Shown here in pieces: positions 48,700 to 59,066 of a stretch of 64,000 nt of DNA. Under the pieces are notes generated by a model, which ran no database searches, was not told the DNA's origin, and was given only the letters and a program-made list of their open reading frames with translations. Source of the DNA: Rhabditoides inermis (lineage: Eukaryota; Nematoda; Chromadorea; Rhabditida; Rhabditidae). The DNA is taken from assembly GCA_963966185.1 (NCBI GenBank), contig CAWZYM010000148.1, positions 1-64,000 of the forward strand, given 5' to 3'. The stretch's first letter is position 1, and each line of letters opens with the position of its first letter. Both the position numbers and the translations under genes were made by a program.

Positions 48700-49395
48700 T
48701 CTTACACCATCACTTTTGATCCTTCAAGTATTCGTGCAACTGACCCTGAATGACGCCTCATAAGTCTGTGAGAGAATCTGCTCACTCCTTCTTTTGATCC
48801 TTCAAATATTCGTGCAACTGACCCTGAATGACGCCTCATAAGTCTGTGAGAGAAGCTATTCACTCCTACTTTTGATCCTTCAAGTATTCGTGCAACTGAC
48901 CCTGAATGACGCTTCATAAGTCTGCGAGAGAAGCTACTCACTCTTACTTTTGATCATTCAAGTATTCGTGCAACTGTCTCTGAATGACGCCTCATAAGTC
49001 TATGAAAGAATCTGCTCACTTCTACTTTTGATTATTCAAGTATTCGTGCAACTGACCCTGAATGACGTCGCATAAGTCTGTGAGAGAATCTGCCCACTCC
49101 TACTTTTGATCCTTCAAGTATTCGTGCAACTGACCCTGAATCCTGAATGACGCCGCATAAGTCTGTGAGAGAAGCTACTCACTCCTACTTTTGATCATTC
49201 AAGTTTTCGTGCAACTGTCCCTGAATGACGCCTCATAAGTCTATGAAAGAATCTGCTCACTTCTACTTTTGATCATTCAAGTATTCGTGCAACTGACACT
49301 GAATGACGCCGCATAAGTCTGTGAGAGAATCTGCTCACTCCTACTTTTGATCCTTCAAATATTCGTGCAACTGACCCTGAATGACGCTTCATCTG
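48700..49395. repeat. 78-bp minisatellite, about nine copies
   Basis: The phrase TTCGTGCAACTGACCCTGAA recurs with an exact 78-base period at about 48732, 48810, 48888 and onward. One copy near 49140 carries an extra eight-base duplication (CCTGAATC). Read on the minus strand a copy gives 26 codons such as SRFSHRLMRRHSGSVARI. Some copies carry a stop from GATCATTC variants, so the array is not a continuous coding repeat. Confidence 0.96.
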
Positions 49396-49518
49396 AGGAA
49401 AACTGCATTGTAAGTTTTCATGTAAAAAGAGTTTTATATTTATGGAGGAGAGAGAATTAGAACAATGACAATGACCACACATTCAATATTTACAAATTAA
49501 ATATTTATTTGTATTGAA

Positions 49519-49932
49519 GACGGATTGTATAATTTATAATTCATAATTCATAAACTTCATAATTCATAATTCATAATTCATAAAGTTCATAAAGTTCATA
49601 ATGTTCACAATAGATAATTCATAAACTTCATAAAGTTTATGAATTATTCGAATAATTCATAATGGCCTTATTAGCTTATTACTGTTTATAAATGAGATTG
49701 GTACTTTGTTGAAAATGACTGCACATGTTTTAATGCATGTTTGTAAGCAGACTGTTACCAAAACTATCCAAAAAATGACAATACTAATTATGTTTCAATG
49801 GTTATATGCTTGTTTTAGAGCTATGAACGTCGTTTATGAATTATTCGAATAATTCATAAACTTTATGAACTTTATGAATTATCTATTATGAACTCTCTCT
49901 ATGAACTTTATGAACTTTATGAAAATCCGCCT
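49519..49932. mobile_element. hAT-like MITE with TTCATAA subrepeats
   Basis: GTATTGAA lies directly outside both ends (49511-49518 and 49933-49940), an 8-base duplication as made by hAT transposases. The ends share GGATT as an inverted repeat (GACGGATT and AATCCGCCT). Both arms are made of TTCATAA/TTATGAA words, including two copies of the palindrome TTTATGAATTATTCGAATAA. The 414-base element has no coding capacity. Confidence 0.82.
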
Positions 49933-49984
49933 GTATTGAACATTAGTTGTGTAGTCAATGGTGTCGGTCGGTACGGAGTAGCGT

Positions 49985-50640
49985 CGACTGCACAATGAGC
50001 AGGCAAACCTGAAACGACACCATCCGGAAAAGACACCAACGACACCAGCTGCACAAAGTTGCACAATACACTACATGACACTAACACTACGAAGTATTCC
50101 AAATGCGTTTTAATTTTACACAACTTGTTTCCATGTCAGAACTTTTGGTTGTAAAAGTCGTTATTGACCTACGCATTCATGAATCTAGCGGTTCATAATG
50201 CTCTGATATCATTCTCTCTCTCTGGAGACATAGAGAACCGTGGACGAAGAGCATTGAAAATTGAAAGTATTGTGCTCCTACGAACAACTTTATTTACAAT
50301 CAGATTACATGTCAATGTGTGAATGCAATGATGACATATAGATGATGACTAGGCTGCATGCAGTCAACCCGATTCATCCATATTCGATCTCTCAAGACTC
50401 ATTGCTGTGTCCATATAAAGTAACATCTAACGTAATACATGTTCCTAGACATGCAAACACAAGAACAGTCGAAATCACTAAAGTTATCTCAAGTTCTACT
50501 GAAAAGTAATCAATGTTTCATTTCATAGTGTTAGTGTTAGGTGGTTAGGTGGTGTATTGTGCAACTTCGTGCAAGTTGGTGTATCGTTGGTGTTTTTCGA
50601 GAGTGGTGTCGTTTCAGGTTTGCCCAATGAGCAGCAAGCT
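49985..50640. repeat. Inverted duplication, arms ~115 bp, 430 bp apart
   Basis: The segment at about 49985-50100 is the diverged reverse complement of about 50522-50640. Both contain GTGTCGTTTCAGGTTTGCC and GTGTATTGTGCAACTT in the plus sense of the right arm. The right arm ends roughly 115 bases before the Rpp38-like start codon, so it may overlap that gene's promoter. The pair may be the ends of a larger element. Confidence 0.8.
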
Positions 50641-50755
50641 GCCCTTGTTGAAACTTGCTCGTGTTTTTCTCGCTCGTTTTTCCTTCTATTTATTTTATGA
50701 ATCTCTATTGTTTTATCGTTCACTGTCTCTTTTATCGTTCACTGTCTCACTTAGA

Positions 50756-52738
50756 ATGAACATGAAGCGCCCGGCGTCTGGACTGCCTTATCTCCGCACA
50801 GCCCTCAAGTTCAACTGGGACAGCACGGCCGACGTTGACACCGGTGTGTTTTTGTTGTTTCTTATTTATCTTTGTTAATTGTGTACATCTTTTGTGTATT
50901 CTTGTAATATCGCATCGCGTTCCTTCAGACGCTCTGCACTCTCTTCTTGAAGATGTGGCCACCACGATCAAGCAGTCCGGCAGCGGCGGAGGCGAGGACA
51001 AACAGGTACGCCCACCCACCACTCCCTTCTTTCTATCACTACCCTTCTCATTTCTGTTATCCACAATTGTACTTGTCTCTTGAGCTTCTACAGTTCTCAT
51101 TTTCTCTTTTGTTCCACTGTACTTCTGAAAGCCAGTAACTTTTGATTTACAACTTGAATATTTGACGGCGTTCAGAGGTCGAATGTGTGTTGTATGGTTA
51201 TCGATTTATCGATCACGTCTCTGATTTGAGGTAGTGACGGGCGTGCAGGCGTGTCTCGACTGGCTCAGCGCCGGCGAGCAAGCAGTCGTCATCATTGCTG
51301 GTACGTACAGTTTTATATTTCCTTCTTCATTGTGCATGTTTACATCTGAAAGTATTGAGTACCTATTCGTTTTCAGCCGAGTCGATCCGACCCAGCGCTG
51401 TTGCCGCTGCCATCGGGCTACTCGCCATCAAGTGAGTATTGATTTATTAATCGGTATGATTATTGATTTTCTGATTGATCATGTTCAGCGCCTCGTCGAC
51501 CACTCCGGTGTACTCTGTCCCGGAGCTGCGCGAGCGGACAGGACACGAGGCGGTCGGGCTGCGGATGGGAGGAGGCGAGGGAGAAGGAGAAGCAGGTCGG
51601 TGCACTCTTGTGTTTTGTTGATCGCGGTATAGCGGTAGATGTAGTTGTACAATGTGGTGAAAGTTGCGCAGAACGAGATATGTGAGTGTTGCACATGTGC
51701 GTCGAGAAGAATATTGTATCGGTGAAAGTTTCTGGCAGAGGCAGAGTGAGTGCCGTACTATACCGCTGTGTTGTTCCAGCCGTCTCCCTCCCCTCCCGAG
51801 TGCGGGAGCTTCTCCACGCTGTGCGGGTCGCCGACAAGGTGGGTGTGGGATATAGACTGCGACTGCTTACTGTTATTCCATGTTCCATACAATCTGATCG
51901 GTCAAGTGTTGTTGTAGTTAGTGTGGTGAGCGGTAGCGAAATTGAAAGAGTTGTTGTGCTGAACGAAGCTGTGGTTTAATTTTATCTCTCAAATAATCAA
52001 GTCGCATTTCGCATTGCACATTGCACTATTAACCATGCGTGGACAGTTCATTGTTTTGTGAAGCGTGTTAGTTGTGGAATTGTGATTGTGGATGGGATCG
52101 ATTTTGATTATCTGTCTAATGATCATTGACTATTTTGGTAGGAGTGTCGTCGTTTATCTAGGTTTTATGATTCCTAGAAAACTGTGAACTGTCTTACATT
52201 GTCATTATTTTCTCAGTCTAAATATCTAAGCTGTAAGTGTGAAACCTATTGTTCATCGTACAGTTCTTTTCTTGCTTTGGCGTTATCACTGTTGTCAGTG
52301 TTCCGCATTCCACTTGCAAGTGCAGAAGTGGTGGCGATCTCTTTATTACCCCTTTCTCCCTTTTCACTCCATCAACAACAGACGTTCTTATTACAATGAC
52401 TTGATCACTAGTTCATGTAGTGTCGACTGTAGTTTTTCACCCTTTTCCATTTATACTGCACTTTTTTGCTCGCGTGCTATTCGAACTTTTAGGTTTTTTG
52501 GTTCTGGTGTCACATGATGAGCCATGATACGTGACTGTTTGCTGAAATGGAATTGTGTAAATTTCTGTACTGCTTGGGTAAGCAGGGGCCGAGAATCAGA
52601 ATTGGTGAATCAAGTGAGTTTTGCATAATCTGGTATAATCTAATGAATTTTCAGCCGAAAACGCCTCGCCTTGCGCCTGTCACTCTCTTCAAATCGATCG
52701 GAAAAGACAAGAACAAGAAGAAGAACAAAAAGAAGTGA
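50756..52738 (+). CDS. RPP38: Probable RNase P/MRP protein subunit, Rpp38 (L7Ae-like) family
   Basis: Seven exons in phase (50756-50843, 50929-51005, 51231-51300, 51377-51431, 51489-51595, 51780-51838, 52655-52738) give 179 residues. Rpp38 binds kink-turns in the RNA of RNase P and MRP, which process tRNA and rRNA precursors in the nucleolus. The central part resembles the L7Ae fold of Rpp38: GVQACLDWLSAGEQAVVIIA, then AESIRPSAVAAAIGLLAIN and YSVPELRERTGHEAVGLRMG. The N-terminus (LKFNWDSTAD) and the Lys-rich end (LFKSIGKDKNKKKNKKK) also fit. It is shorter than human RPP38 (about 283). The start codon is one base after an acceptor-like CTTAG. The third exon uses a TTTGAG acceptor, as in PIGC. 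Another L7Ae-like protein cannot be excluded. Confidence 0.7.
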
Positions 52739-53314
52739 ATATCACTTGATATGTTTGTTTTGTTGTTGATTTTCTTCTTACTGCCCCGTTGTTGTCTGTT
52801 GCTTGTACAAATTGACTAGACGTTTATAAAGTGTTCTGACGACGTTTTACAATATCGACTAGAACTAGGCGAAACAAGCGAGTATACGGTATCAAGACAT
52901 ACGGTATTTGCACTGTGTAAAGAGGGGGTTATTCACTTTGAGAATATGATACAAGAGTCCGCGCCAGGACAACAGCAGATGGAATATTACAGACTGATGA
53001 TGTAATTGATGGATCGAAGTGGGGGAATTCGATGGAAGTGAATTCAGAAGAGAGTGAGGATAGTGGATGGTGGAGCTCGGGAAAACACCGCGTCTCAAAC
53101 CGCCTGCTGTGAGAAACATGAAGATGTACAAGTACAAGAGAAGCACACAACAATGAATCGGGATGGTGAGCATATCAAGCAGGGGGCGGCCTGGGATGAG
53201 TGGGTAGATGGTCGGTCTGCAATACATGTTTGAAAGGATGAATAGGAAAACGAGGTGTGATCAAAAACTCACAATATGTGTGGTGAGGCCGCCCAGCGGG
53301 TGAGCGGCGGCGGC
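52739..53314. other. Intergenic region between convergent genes
   Basis: This is the 3' flank of the Rpp38-like gene and of the minus-strand PPxY gene. I see no exon and no repeat of note. Confidence 0.6.
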
Positions 53315-53735
53315 TCAGTTGAATCGGACGCATCGCTCGTACGACGGAGGCGGCGTGGTGGTGCGCTGCTCCTGGAAGACACGGGACTGGGTTGTCTCGA
53401 GGAAGCATACGCACCTCAGTCTTCGGCTGCCTCATGGCGCTCTTGGCGGGCGGATCGGGAAGGGCGACCGCCTGCTTGTACGAGGGCAGCACGGGACGGC
53501 GAGAGAACGTCGTGTTCTCCAGAGCGCCGAATGACACTTCTGAGAAGATTAGTTATTGATTTGTAGAATTTTAAGTCTTGTACTATTGAAAGTAATAAGA
53601 CAATGAATTGAAAGTCTAACTCACTGCACTTGTCGCGCCTGCCGACCTGGCGGCGCATGTTGCTGGCAAAGCGCTCCTCGCACACTTCCTGCAAGGAATG
53701 ACTCTCTCTCTCCCTCCCTCCCTCCCTCCCTCCCT

Positions 53736-53786
<51 letters not shown>

Positions 53787-53954
53787 CCTCTCTGTCTCTC
53801 CCTACCTCTCGCTCTCCCCTTTATCTCCCTCTCTCCCTCCCCTCTCTCTCTCTCTATCGGGAGGAGTGGGAAGTGACCCCACCTTGAATGCGAAGGCGGG
53901 CATAGCGACGAGGGTGGAGACGGCAGCTGCGAGCGGGGCTGCGACAAACGGCAT
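53315..53954 (-). CDS. Small membrane-associated protein with C-terminal PPxY motif
   Basis: Four exons in phase (53954-53883, 53688-53625, 53539-53415, 53371-53315) give 105 residues if the first ATG is the start. The start lies directly after an AG acceptor-like site, so exon 1 could also be internal. A hydrophobic segment (FVAAPLAAAVSTLVAMPAFA) is followed by a basic stretch (FASNMRRQVGRRDKC), then LPSYKQAVALPDPP and finally TTTPPPSYERCVRFN. The PPPSY near the end is a PPxY motif, the docking site for WW domains of NEDD4-type ubiquitin ligases; LPSY may be a second. This layout is that of small membrane adaptors that bring cargo to such ligases. No named family is recognised. The last intron is only 43 bases. 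Exons at 54164-55571 may belong to the same gene. Confidence 0.58.
53698..53857. repeat. Pyrimidine microsatellite (CTCC, CT, CG)
   Basis: About 160 bases of CT-rich simple sequence, with (CCTC)n, (CT)n and a short (CG)n, fill almost the whole intron between the first two exons of the PPxY gene. Confidence 0.95.
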
Positions 53955-54163
53955 CTTGTGTGTATGGATGGATGGATGGAGGATGGATCGATGGATCGAT
54001 GCGGTGCGATATTCCGAGGATGGGACGGTGCGTCCGACGTACCCTGCACATTATCGGTAGGTAAGTCATAGATGTATTGTGTTTTGTGTGTTGGAAGGTA
54101 GATCAGTGAGTACCTGGTTGATCGATTTGGCGAATCCTAATTGTGTTCTCACCTCTTGTTTAC

Positions 54164-55571
54164 TCTCTTCCGCCGGCTGGGACCACGGTGGTGGCCGAGA
54201 AGTTCAGATCAGCGCGGCAGATCAGTCTGTGATCGGGCTGCGTCCTGAACCGAACACATGGGTTACTGTAGTACAGGTTTCGGAAATCTGAACTCATTAA
54301 TGTTGTATGTGAAAGGACTATATACTTACAGAAAACATTGCATAGTATAATAGCATGTGTTTCAAAATTTCGAAGGGTTTGTCTAGAGCTATGTAGTAAA
54401 TATGAAGTGAAGACGTGGTTGTTCTGGTACCTTCCTAGACGCTGGGCAGACAGTTTGAGAAAGTTTCTTCGAATATCGGAATATTCTCTGGAGTAAATGA
54501 ATAGAAGGAAGTGACTGAGTAGAGAGTGGAGTGGTGGGAGACTGATGTCCTGGCGAGACTAGGGGATGTTGTGTCTCCCGAATTGATGTGATTTGTTGTG
54601 GGCAGTCGAGTGTTTCTCTACCGTTCTCGCTACGTCTCTCACGTATTTTTCGTCGCAACGTGACATCGTTGTAATGATCTTTGAAGATGGTGGCACAATG
54701 AGAGAATGGCCGATGCTAGAATGGGAATGGGTGTTCGCCCCGCAGCGGTCACTTCAATGCCACTGGACAAAAGCATTCGCATGGCTTCCGTGGCGCAGCT
54801 TCAGACCCAATCAATCAAGCTGACCACTCGATTTGGTGCTGATCTGATATCACATTCTTATCATAATCAAGATCTGGGATATTTGCAAGACGCAACTGTC
54901 TATAACTTCCGTTTCCGCTGACCGATCGATTCGCGGCTTTCAGCACGATCTCACTCATCAGCTTCAGGGAATGGTATAGCGTGTTTCTGATCATTTGACT
55001 TCTGGGTTCACTGACTGCAGTGATGGAAAAACAGCGATGGGAAAGTGATATCATGCGCACGTTTGATACTGTAGTCTCTTGATTGCTGCTCAAGCGCCGA
55101 ACACCAAAGCGGGCGAGGATGTTGTGATGTTCTCATGTTGTCACTGTCACGATCACATCACACTCGCATTACTATGACAGACAATTTGATCGACCACTTT
55201 GCCAATCGGCATCACATCTCTTCGAGGATTACAATGGTGTTCTTTTTACATCTTGGTTCTTGGTGAACAACACAAATCTATGAATCGATAAATCGATAAG
55301 TCAATAATCGCATACCTGGTGGAACGCGGCAGGGCGGTGGCGATCAACGTGAAGTGTTGAGCGGTACAAGCACGGCTGGTCCTGATACGTTTCATATACG
55401 TTTCTGCTTGGGGATACGTTTCGGTCACGCTCTCACCTAGCCGTATTCTCCTTGGTTGTAGGGATAAGATCCGGGGGCGACAGTGGGAGCCAAGATTGCG
55501 CGTAGACGGGACCGTTCGAAAGGGAACTCTCTGCCGGCGAGTCGGAGAGTGTTCCAATGGGAGGAGGAGTA
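54164..55571 (-). CDS. Three coding exons, extracellular-type or linker sequence, gene incomplete
   Basis: Three exons (55571-55437, 55381-55316, 54244-54164) all have phase 2 at both ends and join without a stop to 94 codons. The translation begins TPPPIGTLSDSPAESSLSNG, includes SPPDLIPTTKENTARTSRAC and TLIATALPRSTRTQPDHRLI, and ends NFSATTVVPAGGR. Acceptors (TTGCAG, TATCAG, GTTCAG) are good. They lie upstream of the PPxY gene on the same strand and could be its N-terminal exons, but the last phase does not fit the next exon, so the link is unresolved. A first exon was not found; a frame near 55770-55700 beginning MCSSSSLPVHSDNYPSS is a weak candidate. Function is unknown. Confidence 0.45.
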
Positions 55572-56397
55572 CTGCAAGGAGACGAGAGGTATGGTTACTG
55601 TACTGTGTCGCGGGTATGTCGGTACGGCATACGAATCCGTAACGAGAGAAAAAAAATCAACATAGGACAACAACAACAACAACAACAAAAGTGTTGGGCG
55701 AGTGCGGTTGGTACAGCAGACTGTGACGATGGATAATTATCGGAGTGCACAGGCAGGCTAGAAGATGAACACATGCTGTTACACAGGTAGAATGCGAAGT
55801 GGCAAGTGTGTGGATTGCGGGTCGGAATGCGGGTTATGTAGGCAGCCCAAGTATGCAAATGAGGCGGCGGCGATCTGCCGGTCTCCTGACTGTCTATAAG
55901 CGGGGTGTTAGAGGAGAGAAAGAGAGCGCGGGTTGTCCAGAGAGAATGTGACTGGAAAGGATTGTCGATTGACGTCTGTGGTGGGAGAAGGGAAAGACCA
56001 AGAGAACACGCCGTATGCTAATGCACACGCGGGAAAGTGAAACGAGGAAGTTATCGATTTGTGACCAAGTGCAACATGTTCGATGTGATCGAATAGGCAA
56101 TTGTTAATAACTTATCGAATCGTTTCTAGAAAAAAGTCTCAAATTTCAAAGCTGATCCACTCGAAGACAGAAACTTAAAAAGTGATCGGGTTGGTACGGT
56201 GAAGTGACTCGAGACTAGCGTCTTCAGCCGGTACTTATAGCATGCGATCATGTGACGGAGTGAATTCGTTGAATGTCTGATGATGGTGTGATAGACTGTA
56301 GCCGAAGAGAGAGATCAAGACATCATTCTCCCAAACCACCACCCTGTAACCTTGCACAATCAACACCACACTACATCCTACACATTATGAAAGTACA

Positions 56398-56430
<33 letters not shown>

Positions 56431-56912
56431 TATGACTACTCACTACTCATTTCGATTTTCGGTACATTGTTCGTTTGACCACACACACGCAACCGTTCTT
56501 CTCTCAAGTCACCATTGTGTTTGTTCCATTCAGGCAGCAACCGATTATGGAAATAGATTCGATAGTTCATTACGCACAAACATATTTATTACGATGTGGT
56601 GCGTGCGAGATTTCATCACAGTTCTGGAAAAATCACAAAGGGACATCGAAATACTCAGTTTCTAGAAAGAACATAGGCGAAGACACTCGAAGGAAAGACG
56701 GATGGTTAGAGTCATATACGGGTTAGAGGAATGAGGGGAGAAGCGCAATAGATTACGAAATAAATATTATCAATGAATTACGGTACTGAGCCACGCAGAA
56801 AAAAAAGAAAAAAAAGAGAAAAACAAGAATATCGTGCGGAGAGAAATTGATTAGACGCAAACTTCTCTCGCAATGAGTCGCATCATCGATTGGCTGGAGT
56901 TGCTGCCGAGAC
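55572..56912. other. Upstream region with no supported exon
   Basis: It contains a (CAA)n tract at 55670-55690 and a (CT)n tract at 56397-56425. Apart from the weak exon candidate mentioned above I see nothing coding. Confidence 0.55.
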
Positions 56913-59066
56913 TCACACCACCCCAGCTCCCGGCTTGCTGGCGTAGGGCGCGTTGCGGCTGGCCACGTGCGCCGTGCGCTGCGTCGTCCCGCGAGAACCT
57001 GCGTCATAGACAAGCGCGTTGCGTCACAAGCAAGGGCGTTGCGTCACAGACATATGGAAGAGGACAATGGCAAAAATGGATAAGAGTGAGAGTGAGAAAG
57101 AGAGAGAGAGAGAGAGAGAGAGATAGTGTACCGTATGCCAGTTCGAACGCGCATCCAGCGACGATCAGGACTCCAACGATGATGAGAAACACTGGGTTGA
57201 TGGCATTGACGAGGTCTGCAAGGAGACAGTGTGTATGACTGTTTCAGCTCTCCTTCAATTGCGTGCTCTCTCACTTTACCACTTTATCAGTAAGATGTAA
57301 GATGCTTCAACTTTGTTTCCGGGAAAAAAATGTGATATATACTTCTTGTATGGACACTGTTCAGATTGAAATAATATTCGGCCATTAGGAAATCATACCA
57401 CATACCATCATACCACATACCACCATACCATCATACCACCATACCACCAGAAGTAGTTGTATGATACCACCATACCACATGGTATGATACCACCATACCA
57501 CCATACCACGTGGTATCATACCACCATACCACCAATTCTATTCAATCGTTTATCCGGAATCGATATATCTGAATATGACAACAGAATCTTGATGATATGA
57601 AGCATACAATAGTGCCTAAGATGCTAGATACATAGGCTAACGCCGGGGAAAGACAGGTAGGCGGACGAGGTTAGTTGTGGGAAGACGATACTTGATCGAT
57701 AATCATTCCTGGACCATTAGAGTACCATTCTTGACGTGTAGAGCTCCGGGGTTTCCTTTGCTTCCATGCCAATTAGTATCTTCTCGCGCCATAGCTGCTT
57801 CCACATGAGGGTACTTCCCGCCGCCTCATTGGTTACCACCACATTCACAAAATTGGTGGTATGATTTTCCCTTGCGATAGACGAAGAAAAGTATCTATGA
57901 AGAAATGGCCAGTCTCTGGGTGTGTCTTAATTTTAGAGAAACACCAAACTATTTGTTTTAGATAGGTGTTTGAAGGTCTGCTCAAAAAAGACTAATCACA
58001 TCCATAGACGCCATAAACAAAAGAGTCAAACTGTTGCACAGTTAGTAATGGTCCTCTCAGAGTCAGGTTATTGATTACAATCAGTTGGATAAATGTAACT
58101 GTGCATGAGACCATGGCTATCACTCCTTTCTGGAGGTTTGACTAGTTAAAAGGCGTGTTTCATTTAAGACATGCCTCGTGGGCGAAACATTCCTACACAT
58201 AACGACATAACTTGTGTTGTTGTAACAGAAAAAGAAAAACGTTTCTTGTGCATACTCAAAGCGTAACTTTGTTTTTTTTAATGCATTACTGTCTCAAGTT
58301 TAGGAGGTTTTTTTTGTACAACATGGAGATGAGGACAGAATCGTGGAAGTTTAGAGAAGAACGTTAGTTTAGTTTAGAGAAGAACGGTCGCTATTCTGGA
58401 GTGAGTTTGCGCGCCCTCCGTTTCCGTCACTTGCCCAACCGCCCGCCTCTATATGCATACCTCCTAGATGTACCTCGATGTCCCTAGATGCCAACGTACA
58501 GACATAAACTTACACAATGTTCCGTAATAGTATTAATAAACACATTATCTAACTACCACAGAAAAAAAGTTATAAAATGAAAAGTCTATAATCAACTGCT
58601 GAGGCTGACATGACTGGCCGTTTTGAAACATGTAAAATGGTATGGTGGTATGGTGGTATGGTGGTATGATGGTATGATGGTATGATAAGTATGGTTTTTT
58701 TTTCGAAACATGCCAACAGGTATGATAGTATGGTGGTATGTGGTATGATGGTATGATGGTATGATGGTATGATGGTATGATGGTATGTGGTATGATGGTA
58801 TGTGGTATTAATTCCTAATTGTCATAATATTCGATCTCATTTCTTCTCCCTCCCTCCCTTTTTTTTACTTATCTCACCTCCAAGAATATTACTCGTTTCT
58901 TCGGATAGAGACTGAATCGCGGCACTTCTCTGGAAATCAATACGGAAAATAAGCAAACGAATAACTAAATACATAAACAATAACTAAATACAAAACTCAC
59001 TTCGCTTCTTCCCGCAATGACAGATTCGAAGAAACACAGAGCACCGAGTAGAAAAACGTAGAACAT
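56913..59066 (-). CDS. Small single-pass membrane protein, unrecognised
   Basis: Four exons in phase (59066-59001, 58929-58878, 57215-57132, 56998-56913) give 95 residues. It starts with a clear signal peptide (MFYVFLLGALCFFESVIAG), has a short luminal or extracellular part of about 25 residues (SAAIQSLSEETSNILGDLVN), one membrane segment (PVFLIIVGVLIVAGCAFELA) and a basic cytoplasmic tail ending YASKPGAGVV. All splice sites are canonical and the phases agree, so the gene is likely real, although I know no family. The C-terminal Gly-Val-Val might be a PDZ-binding end; that is speculation. The second intron (1.66 kb) carries the inverted CATACCA satellite and a SINE copy, while the other introns are short. 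Confidence 0.72.
57398..58808. repeat. Inverted CATACCA / TGGTATG satellite blocks about 1.1 kb apart
   Basis: The left block (about 57398-57532) is made of ACCATACCACCATACCATC-type units. The right block (about 58637-58808) is made of the complementary TGGTATGGTGGTATGATGG-type units. Together they form an inverted pair inside one intron. Between them lie a SINE family 2 copy (57540-57835), which follows the left block directly, and about 800 bases of otherwise unremarkable AT-rich sequence. Confidence 0.92.
57540..57835 (-). mobile_element. SINE-like dispersed repeat, family 2
   Basis: This copy is nearly the same as 18850-19145 and, in reverse, 60785-61075. It begins TTCAATCGTTTATCCGGAAT and ends CCCGCCGCCTCATTGGTTAC. 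It abuts the left CATACCA block. Confidence 0.88.

Larger units (their letters stand above)
48153..50755. other. Divergent intergenic region between SRPRA and the Rpp38-like gene
   Basis: The two genes are transcribed away from each other, so both promoters lie here. Most of the space is taken by a minisatellite, a MITE and an inverted duplication, each described separately. The AT-rich stretch 48410-48700 shows nothing I can name. Confidence 0.7.

Noticed and set aside
48700..49395. CRISPR-like array
   Set aside because: Repeats are directly adjacent without unique spacers, the unit is 78 bases, and the genome is eukaryotic.
48702..49482. Minisatellite reading frame as a repeat protein gene
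   Set aside because: Several copies contain stops or an eight-base frameshift, and no start or splice sites support a gene.
54593..54921. Plus-strand open frames of about 70 codons
   Set aside because: No motif, no supporting splice sites, and they are antisense to an intron of the minus-strand exons.
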